Shown here piece after piece: positions 4,980 to 10,101 of a stretch of DNA of 10,101 bases. The position numbers were made by a program, and so were the translations under genes. The notes below the pieces were generated by a model, which did not search any database, had not been told where the DNA came from, and worked only from the letters and a program-made list of their open reading frames with translations. Origin of the DNA: Methanosarcinales archaeon (GTDB lineage: Archaea > Halobacteriota > Methanosarcinia > Methanosarcinales > Methanogasteraceae); contig DTYY01000334.1 in NCBI GenBank assembly GCA_012961645.1, positions 1 through 10,101 on the forward strand. Direction: 5' to 3'. The first letter of the stretch is position 1. The number at the start of each line of letters is the position of its first letter.

Positions 4980-6956
4980 ATGAAATTGGATGGAGGGAAT
5001 CGACAGGATCAGATAAACATCGCAGTAAATATGTGCGTCTGTGCGTGTATGTTGTTACTATCACTGGCACCGGTATGTACTGCTGCATATACAGATATCG
5101 CCGAAAGCCGGCAGAACTCAGACCGACCGACGGCACACTTTTTGGGTGGCGCCTCGCGAGATATCGGAAAGAATGTTTACGCTCAAAATAATTCCAAATA
5201 TAATATTAAACTATCAGAAGCAAAAGTTTTATCGCTGTCAACATCATCCAGCGCTTTCGTACAACCCGAACCAGCAGGCGATCTCAACGGGGATGGTACA
5301 GACGATCTGCTGATCGGTTTTGGGAGTTACAACGCATCCATGAATTTACTTCTCGATGAGATAGATGCAGTAAGCGGAGACGATGGTTCTGTGCTCTGGA
5401 GCAGGAAACATGACGAAAACAGGTGGATCTACGCTATCAGAGCAGGAAATCTCGGTGGAGATGGTATGGATGACGTGCTGCTGTTGACGAGAGGTTATGA
5501 TTCAGGTACCGATACTTATCCACTGGATAGCATATCTGCACTGAATGGAGAAGATGGGGCAGTTCTCTGGAGTGAGAATGTCAATAAAGATCAGTGGATC
5601 ATGTGGACAGAATTCGATTTCAGTGGTGACGGCATAGATGACATGATGGTGTATCATTCAAGCTACGAATCATCGATAGACCATGATTGCATCGATACAA
5701 TTTATATATTAGAAGGTGACGACGGCTCTCTTCTGTGGCAGACGAATCCAGGCAATTGGATTGATGCCTATCCGGCAGGCGATCTTGATGGAGACGGTGC
5801 AGAAGATCTGCTGGTATATGTTGAGCAAAATTTAAGTACCCACTGGACTGCTGAAATATATGCAGTGCGGGGCAGCGATGGCGGCACACTCTGGAGCAAA
5901 ACAGCGAGCAATAATGATCACGTCTGGATATATCCTGCCAGTCCAGCAGGCGACCTCAACGATGATGGGAGAAGCGATGTGATGATGCGGCACGAGAGCT
6001 ATGACCCATCCACTCATAACTACACCACCACCATATACGCATTACACGGAAAGAGCGGATCTACGATCTGGAGTGATGCGAGCACCGCTCCAGCGAGCTT
6101 TATGGATGTCTACCCGGCAGATGATCTCGATGGAGACGGCAAGGATGATCTATTGCTGTACCCGCGGGAGTATGACCCGGCCAACTATCGGTGGTACGTC
6201 GACACTGTATATGCAAAAAGAGGATATGACAATCGTCAACTCTGGACTAAAACAGGCACTAACATGGGTTTTATGCGAGCAAGCGATCTGAATGGGGATG
6301 GTGCAGATGACCTCTTGTTCGGGGAATTCATCTATGATGTTCCTACCGATATGTATTTTATAACTGATATATCCGCAGCAAGAGGTCAGGACAGCTCTTT
6401 CATCTGGACAAAGACAAGAAGTGGTACGAACTTTATCTATGCACTTCCAGCAGGCGATCTGAATGGGGATGGTGCAGTGGATGTGGTGGTATATGATGAA
6501 AATTACAGCAGCTATGATCCTGATCTTGACGAAATCTATGTCGATATCATATCAGCGGTGAAAGGTAGCGATGGTTCCGTTTTATGGAATAAGTCGTCTC
6601 AGGAAAAGAGATGGATTGATGCCTGGTATGTTGGGTACACAGGAGATTTTGATGGTGATGGCGCAGATGATGTTTTGGTTTGCACATACATATACAATTC
6701 ACCCGGTGATCGATACATCCTGACAATCATATCCGCAGTAAGAGGCGACGATGGTAGAATCTTGTGGAGCAAATCCGCATTACGTGGCGACCTTGACTCT
6801 GATGGCAACATTTCATACACAGACGCTATGCTTGCGCTCCAGATCGCAGTAAGTGGCGAATACGAACCTGCCGCGGACGTAAGCAACGACGGATACGTCA
6901 CCTCACTCGATGCACTCATGATCCTGCATGCAGCGGTTGAAGGTACTGGAATATGA
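4980..6956 (+). CDS. Secreted nine-repeat FG-GAP/propeller-like protein with C-terminal type I dockerin
   Basis: A 658-residue exported protein. A signal peptide is visible: a polar N-terminus, a hydrophobic core at about residues 14-38 (C-A-C-M-L-L-L-S-L-A-P-V-C-T-A-A) and probable cleavage after T-A-A. After a ~60-residue Ser-rich linker come nine repeats whose D-x-[N/D/S]-x-D-G-x-x-D loops begin at residues 101, 157, 213, 268, 325, 382, 436, 493 and 556. The second begins N rather than D. Most repeats also carry an I-x-A-[VL]-x-G-x-D-G-x-x-L-W motif, with weaker versions in repeats 5-7. The loops resemble calcium sites of FG-GAP/VCBS proteins and the D-G-x-x-L-W motif resembles PQQ-type propeller blades. 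Residues 604-658 form a type I dockerin with two EF-hand-like loops (D604-D606-D608-D615; D633-S635-D637-D644). The likely role is calcium-dependent surface or extracellular assembly through a cohesin partner, which is not in the window. No catalytic motif is visible. Confidence 0.88.
   Translation: MKLDGGNRQDQINIAVNMCVCACMLLLSLAPVCTAAYTDIAESRQNSDRPTAHFLGGASRDIGKNVYAQNNSKYNIKLSEAKVLSLSTSSSAFVQPEPAGDLNGDGTDDLLIGFGSYNASMNLLLDEIDAVSGDDGSVLWSRKHDENRWIYAIRAGNLGGDGMDDVLLLTRGYDSGTDTYPLDSISALNGEDGAVLWSENVNKDQWIMWTEFDFSGDGIDDMMVYHSSYESSIDHDCIDTIYILEGDDGSLLWQTNPGNWIDAYPAGDLDGDGAEDLLVYVEQNLSTHWTAEIYAVRGSDGGTLWSKTASNNDHVWIYPASPAGDLNDDGRSDVMMRHESYDPSTHNYTTTIYALHGKSGSTIWSDASTAPASFMDVYPADDLDGDGKDDLLLYPREYDPANYRWYVDTVYAKRGYDNRQLWTKTGTNMGFMRASDLNGDGADDLLFGEFIYDVPTDMYFITDISAARGQDSSFIWTKTRSGTNFIYALPAGDLNGDGAVDVVVYDENYSSYDPDLDEIYVDIISAVKGSDGSVLWNKSSQEKRWIDAWYVGYTGDFDGDGADDVLVCTYIYNSPGDRYILTIISAVRGDDGRILWSKSALRGDLDSDGNISYTDAMLALQIAVSGEYEPAADVSNDGYVTSLDALMILHAAVEGTGI
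5280..6788 (+). repeat. Nine tandem ~170-bp coding repeats
   Basis: The repeats start near 5280, 5448, 5616, 5781, 5952, 6123, 6285, 6456 and 6645, spaced 165-171 bp except the eighth (189 bp). They have diverged at DNA level but short runs recur, such as GATCTGAATGGGGATGGTGC at 6285 and again at 6456. This suggests a recent duplication or gene conversion between repeats 7 and 8. Confidence 0.85.
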
Positions 6957-7057
6957 TCCTGATCTGCGCCCAGCAGCGCATAGCATCCCAAATCAGCCAA
7001 TTCTTAAAAACACCCCTGACTAACCGTTTCTACCAGCATCGTCCTTGTAGCAACACC

Positions 7058-7065
7058 TTTACAAT
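7058..7065 (+). promoter_or_regulatory. Candidate TATA box for the VWA gene
   Basis: TTTACAAT begins 34 bases before the ATG at 7092, and no Shine-Dalgarno site precedes that ATG. This spacing fits a leaderless or nearly leaderless archaeal mRNA. A second AT-rich element, TTCTTAAAAA at 7001-7010, is an alternative that would leave a ~55-base leader. The rest of the 135-bp gap shows only a weak 5-bp hairpin at 6965-6980. Confidence 0.3.
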
Positions 7066-7091
7066 TCCCTGGCTACATAGAACACACACTC

Positions 7092-9473
7092 ATGTATCTG
7101 GCACACCAAAGCATCCTCTTGCTAACGATCCCGATACTCGTGGCAGCAGCGTACCTGATCCGCAAAGGGCACAGGAAAGGGCTAATTGTAACCCGCGCCG
7201 TCGTGTTCATGCTGCTGATCATATCGCTTGCATCCCCGTATGATCTGGTATCTCAGACCGTTTTCGATGAAACGCCGAGCATCACCATCATCGATGATCA
7301 CACCGGCAGCATGGCGCTCTTTGACAACGATACAGGGCTTCGAGTGTATGAACGGCTCAAAAGCCGCACCCCGACCGAGATCCGCCAGATCACTGGAGAT
7401 AGGACATCGATCGGGGATGCGATCGCCGAGTTTGCCCGTGGAAACGACAATATCCTGCTCGTGAGCGATGGAAACAACAATCACGGGCTTGATCTGACTG
7501 ACACCATCGCTTTTGCACGGGCGGTCAACACCACGATCTGCGCCATCCGTCTGGAGCCAGAGCAGAATGATCTCAGCGTCGAGATCTCGGGCGGAAAGGA
7601 CGTGGTCGTGGAGAGCGAGCAGTCGTTCATCGTCACTGTGCGGCAGGCAACCAGCGGCGTGAGTGGGTCAGAATACACCCTCTCTGTCTGGATCGACGGG
7701 GTCAACGTTGATGAGAGGGTGGTCCGTCAGACCGAACGTGAAAAGAGCATATCGATCTCGCACACCTTCACAGAGCTCGGCTCCCACACCATAAAAGCAG
7801 AAATCATGACCGAAAACGAGGATGCAAGGCAGTTCAACAATGTATTCTACAAAACAGTCTATGTGATCCCGAGGCCCAAGATTTTATCGGTATCTGATCG
7901 GAGTTCTCCGCTATCCCAGACGCTTTCCGAACTGTATGATGCAACAACCGTCAGTTCGGCAACATCGCTTGATCCTGGCCAGCAACTTGCCGTGGTGCTC
8001 GATAATATCCATGCAAACGACCTTGACAGGGGAGAGGTCGAGCGGCTGGGCGCATATCTCAGGAAAGGCGGCGGACTCGTGGTTGTCGGGGGAGATCGGG
8101 CGTATGATAAGGGCGGGTATTACAACTCGCCACTGGGCTTTGAGACGCTGCTTCCGGTGCGATCGAAGGAGAGTGCCGGGGAGGGTGCAAACGTTGGTGT
8201 TGTGATCGTGATTGATATTTCCGGGAGTGTTGGTACGGCTTACGGTGCTGATACGGCACTCAGTATGGAAAAGGCGCTTGCAATCAACATATTACGAGGA
8301 ATCAACATAAACGACCATATAGGTGTTATTGCATTTAATCAAAATGCACACATCGTTTCTTCACTGACAAGGGGGCTATACAAGAGCACAATCGAGGAAA
8401 AGATCACAAGATTGAAGCATGGTGGAACCACTCACATGGATGTGGCGCAAAATGCTGCTTCTGTAATGCTCGATGGATATGCTGGCGCAAAGAGCGTGAT
8501 CGTCATCTCTGATGGAGAGACAAGCGACAAGGACGCGTGCATTGGTCTTGCCAGAAGCATGGCTGATGCTGGCATCACCACTTATGCTGTCGGTGTCGGA
8601 GAGACAACAGACGAGGATTTTATGCGATCATTGGCATCAGCGGGCGGAGGAATTTACTACAGACCGGCAGAATCCGAGCGACTGAGTGTTATCTTCGGAG
8701 AGAAGCCGGAAGAGCCGGATGATACGGCAAAAGGAGATTTCTCGATCATCGTTCTGAATCCGAATCATTTTATCAGCGAGCAGCTCGAACTCTCAGGCTC
8801 ACTCACCGGCTACAACAAGGTCACTCCGAAGACGGGTGCACAGACGCTTGTCACGACCGGTGCTGGAAAGCCGATTTTGACGGCTTGGAGGTTTGGTATG
8901 GGGCATGTGGTTGCTTTGAGCACCGATGACGGTGTGGGATGGTCTGGCACGCTTTACAGCGGCAAAAATGCGCTTTTGATATCGAAAATGGTCAATTGGG
9001 CGGTCGGAGATCCGAGAAGAAATGACGAGATCGTGATATCCGCCGACGATGTCCATCTCGGCGACGATGCGATCATCAATGTCAGATCGGGCGCCGTTCC
9101 GAGCATAAATCTCGATGGGGAGAAACTCGAACTATCACAGGTCGATGAAGACCGATATCAGGCATCGATCATGGCTGATTCGCAAGGTTTCATGGATATT
9201 TCGGGATACATGATCGCTGTAAACTATCCTCTGGAATTCCGGGACGTAGGGTTCTCCGAAGATCTGGAGAGCACGATCGGGATGCTGGGCGGCGGGGTGT
9301 ATGCTGAGGATGATATCGAGCCGCTGATTGCGCATCTGAAAGAGCGGTCCACGCGCGAAGTAGAGGAGTCAGAGGAGAAGCGGCTGCCATTTCTGCTTGC
9401 GGCGATGCTGATCTTCTTGGGGGAGGTGGTGGTGCGAAGGCTGCGGGAGATCAGTAGGATGCGGAAAGGGTGA
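7092..9473 (+). CDS. Membrane-anchored protein with two VWA domains and a glutamine-amidotransferase-like domain (BatA/COG2304-like)
   Basis: A 793-residue envelope protein. Two N-terminal helices (~5-22 and ~31-50) and one C-terminal helix (~765-781, followed by a basic tail) anchor it, leaving a large extracytoplasmic or loop region between. Region order: a short, degenerate VWA-like domain with D-x-T-x-S (D69, T71, S73) and S-D-G at 125-127; an Ig/CARDB-like beta region (~165-270); a class I glutamine-amidotransferase-like segment with G-G-G-L-V-V-V-G-G (~325-335) and no visible catalytic triad; then a complete VWA domain with MIDAS D-I-S-G-S (375-379), G-G-T-T (444-447) and S-D-G-E (473-476); finally a beta-rich region before the last helix. 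VWA domains of this kind bind partners through a metal ion. The similar bacterial arrangement is linked to MoxR/Bat systems, but no MoxR ATPase is seen here, so the role is unassigned. The ATG at 7092 lacks a ribosome site, which suggests a leaderless message. Confidence 0.85.
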   Translation: MYLAHQSILLLTIPILVAAAYLIRKGHRKGLIVTRAVVFMLLIISLASPYDLVSQTVFDETPSITIIDDHTGSMALFDNDTGLRVYERLKSRTPTEIRQITGDRTSIGDAIAEFARGNDNILLVSDGNNNHGLDLTDTIAFARAVNTTICAIRLEPEQNDLSVEISGGKDVVVESEQSFIVTVRQATSGVSGSEYTLSVWIDGVNVDERVVRQTEREKSISISHTFTELGSHTIKAEIMTENEDARQFNNVFYKTVYVIPRPKILSVSDRSSPLSQTLSELYDATTVSSATSLDPGQQLAVVLDNIHANDLDRGEVERLGAYLRKGGGLVVVGGDRAYDKGGYYNSPLGFETLLPVRSKESAGEGANVGVVIVIDISGSVGTAYGADTALSMEKALAINILRGININDHIGVIAFNQNAHIVSSLTRGLYKSTIEEKITRLKHGGTTHMDVAQNAASVMLDGYAGAKSVIVISDGETSDKDACIGLARSMADAGITTYAVGVGETTDEDFMRSLASAGGGIYYRPAESERLSVIFGEKPEEPDDTAKGDFSIIVLNPNHFISEQLELSGSLTGYNKVTPKTGAQTLVTTGAGKPILTAWRFGMGHVVALSTDDGVGWSGTLYSGKNALLISKMVNWAVGDPRRNDEIVISADDVHLGDDAIINVRSGAVPSINLDGEKLELSQVDEDRYQASIMADSQGFMDISGYMIAVNYPLEFRDVGFSEDLESTIGMLGGGVYAEDDIEPLIAHLKERSTREVEESEEKRLPFLLAAMLIFLGEVVVRRLREISRMRKG

Positions 9474-9486
9474 CTGACGTGTGTGG

Positions 9487-9687
9487 ATGGGTAAATTGTA
9501 TGAAACCCGAATTACTGCCTCGTATGGTTGTGAAAATGCTTAACGCAAGTTCCGTAGCCATCGACTTCCCGTACCAAAAGCTGAATTTGCTGCTTTCAGA
9601 GATGGTGAGTTTTTGATCACCGCAAAAGAATGATCATTTCAGGAAGTAAGAGACACGCCAAAGGAGGTAGTTGGTGGGAGACCATAA
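9487..9687 (+). pseudogene. Possible decayed plus-strand coding remnant with two internal stops
   Basis: From ATG 9487 a frame reads 18 codons (beginning M-G-K-L-Y-E-T-R-I-T-A-S), a TAA at 9541, then 29 codons including K-A-E-F-A-A-F-R-D-G-E-F-L-I-T-A-K-E, a TGA at 9631, then S-F-Q-E-V-R-D-T-P-K-E-V-V-G-G-R-P and a final TAA at 9685. The pieces have a protein-like look, but no family is recognised. A competing 38-residue frame (ATG 9500 to TGA 9616) lies one base out of register and seems less protein-like. It follows the VWA gene by 13 bp. Decayed gene is inference; non-coding spacer is the alternative. Confidence 0.25.
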
Positions 9688-9732
9688 TTTACATCATTGG
9701 CATCTCGGCCCCTCTCCCACCATAATATGGTC
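9671..9732. repeat. Nested inverted repeat between the plus-strand remnant and the minus-strand genes
   Basis: GGTGGGAG (9673-9680) pairs with CTCCCACC (9714-9721) across a 33-base loop, and GACCATA (9680-9686) also pairs with TATGGTC (9726-9732). The octamer ACCATAAT occurs directly repeated at 9681-9688 and 9719-9726. The structure lies where plus- and minus-strand reading converges, so a bidirectional terminator or processing hairpin is possible. It could also be an element end. A TATA-like ATATATAA (9743-9750) lies just beyond it. Confidence 0.4.
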
Positions 9733-9753
9733 GGATGGACTGATATATAAATG

Positions 9754-9939
9754 TTATGGTGTGCCGGGGCTGTCCAGTATAGTCCCGAAACATTTGACTT
9801 TATATTCTGCTGATAGATCTGCACCACCAGTGATTTTATCAATCACCTCAATCGAAACGCTTATTCCGGGATTTGCCAGTACAGGCTGGCAGAACAGAGC
9901 AATTCCAAGAACAACTGCAAATTCTACTTTTGGTTTCAT
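9754..9939 (-). CDS. Small secreted protein, probably truncated by a frameshift
   Basis: The start is well supported: GAGGT (complement of 9947-9951) lies 7 bases before the ATG at 9939. The 61-residue product opens with M-K-P-K-V-E-F, a hydrophobic core (A-V-V-L-G-I-A-L-F) and a probable cleavage site after P-V-L-A: a clear signal peptide. The mature part (N-P-G-I-S-V-S-I-E-V-I-D, then A-E-Y-K-V-K) looks like the first strands of an Ig-like/NEW3-type beta domain, far too short for a full fold. A neighbouring minus frame remains open from ~9842 to a TGA at 9639-9641 and reads on in beta-like sequence (H-N-I-Y-I-S-V, F-G-V-S-L-T-S). That suggests one lost or gained base near the 3' end of the 61-residue frame. 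It follows the upstream minus gene by 25 bp. Family unassigned. Confidence 0.6.
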   Translation of the reverse strand: MKPKVEFAVVLGIALFCQPVLANPGISVSIEVIDKITGGADLSAEYKVKCFGTILDSPGTP

Positions 9940-9946
9940 GTGTCTT

Positions 9947-9951
9947 ACCTC
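9947..9951 (-). promoter_or_regulatory. Shine-Dalgarno site of the small secreted protein
   Basis: GAGGT on the minus strand, 7 bases before the ATG whose first base is 9939. It is one of the two strongest ribosome sites in the window and argues that the short minus-strand gene was, or is, translated. Confidence 0.65.
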
Positions 9952-9964
9952 ATTTGTATTTAGT

Positions 9965-10101
9965 CTATGTTATCATAATTGCTCCATAATCCTGTGCATC
10001 TGAGTTCCACTTTGTTGACTCAACTTTCACGCCGAATGATTTGTATCCTGATGATGTCCCACCGGGTATATCCACTGCTATTGGTAACATGATTTCTCCG
10101 C
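9965..10101 (-). CDS. C-terminal end of a minus-strand protein, probably secreted (continues past right edge)
   Basis: Forty-four codons and a TAG are visible; the beginning lies beyond the window. The sequence contains L-P-I-A-V-D-I-P-G-G-T-S-S-G-Y and F-G-V-K-V-E-S-T-K-W, then ends in D-Y-G-A-I-M-I-T. The pattern of alternating hydrophobic residues with an I-P-x-G-T-x-x-G turn is typical of the last strands of Ig-like/NEW3-type domains in archaeal surface proteins. Together with the signal-peptide gene 25 bp downstream it suggests a small minus-strand operon of exported proteins, possibly paralogues. The terminal residues show no membrane anchor or sorting motif. Confidence 0.6.
   Translation of the reverse strand, partial: GEIMLPIAVDIPGGTSSGYKSFGVKVESTKWNSDAQDYGAIMIT

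Noticed and set aside
6965..6980. Hairpin TGCGC/GCGCA after the dockerin gene as a terminator
   Set aside because: Only 5 bp of stem and no following T-run.
9500..9616. 38-residue plus-strand ORF (extendable to a GTG at 9470 overlapping the VWA stop)
   Set aside because: No ribosome site or family resemblance. The frame one base out of register looks more protein-like despite stops, so this one is probably accidental.
9671..10003. 110-codon plus-strand frame
   Set aside because: It is antisense to two minus-strand genes that have a clear ribosome site, a signal peptide and coherent beta-strand sequence; its own sequence shows no domain or ribosome site.
1..10101. CRISPR arrays, tRNA/rRNA genes, intact transposases and defence-system genes
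   Set aside because: Looked for on both strands; no regularly spaced repeats, no cloverleaf-like segment and no DDE or complete integrase frame was found by eye.

Overview
The window looks like chromosomal DNA from a euryarchaeon, most likely of the Methanosarcinales/ANME/Syntrophoarchaeum sphere. This is inferred from gene content: an archaeal pilus or archaellum platform protein with two F domains, a ThiL with the archaeal-looking T-G-G-D-F-E-L motif, a secreted dockerin protein (dockerins are known from several anaerobic archaeal lineages), and GAGGT-type Shine-Dalgarno sites. No rRNA, tRNA, CRISPR array or intact transposase was seen, so the placement is not firm.

Layout. (1) 1-3626 (+): a coiled-coil protein open at the left edge, followed 14 bp later by a nine-helix double-F-domain membrane protein, the core of an archaeal type IV pilus-like machine. 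(2) 3627-3880: a spacer with two adjacent perfect palindromes, a minus-strand remnant that reads like box II of a tyrosine recombinase, and a possible tiny plus-strand ORF overlapping the next start. (3) 3881-4807 (+): thiL, thiamine-monophosphate kinase. (4) 4980-6956 (+): a secreted protein of nine regular ~56-residue repeats, each pairing a calcium-type D-x-N-x-D-G loop with a D-G-x-x-L-W motif, ending in a type I dockerin. (5) 7092-9473 (+): a membrane-anchored protein with a degenerate and a complete VWA/MIDAS domain around a glutamine-amidotransferase-like fold. (6) 9474-10101: a broken region with plus-strand reading-frame debris, a hairpin-rich junction, and two minus-strand genes for secreted proteins: the end of one leaving the right edge and a short, probably frameshifted one behind it.

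How it fits together. Most of the window concerns the cell envelope: a pilus-type export platform, a dockerin-tagged exported repeat protein, a membrane VWA protein and small secreted proteins. thiL is the only clear metabolic gene. I see no defence system and no clearly new multi-gene system. The most unusual items are the nine-repeat dockerin protein, the recombinase-like remnant, and the decaying secreted-protein locus at the right edge.
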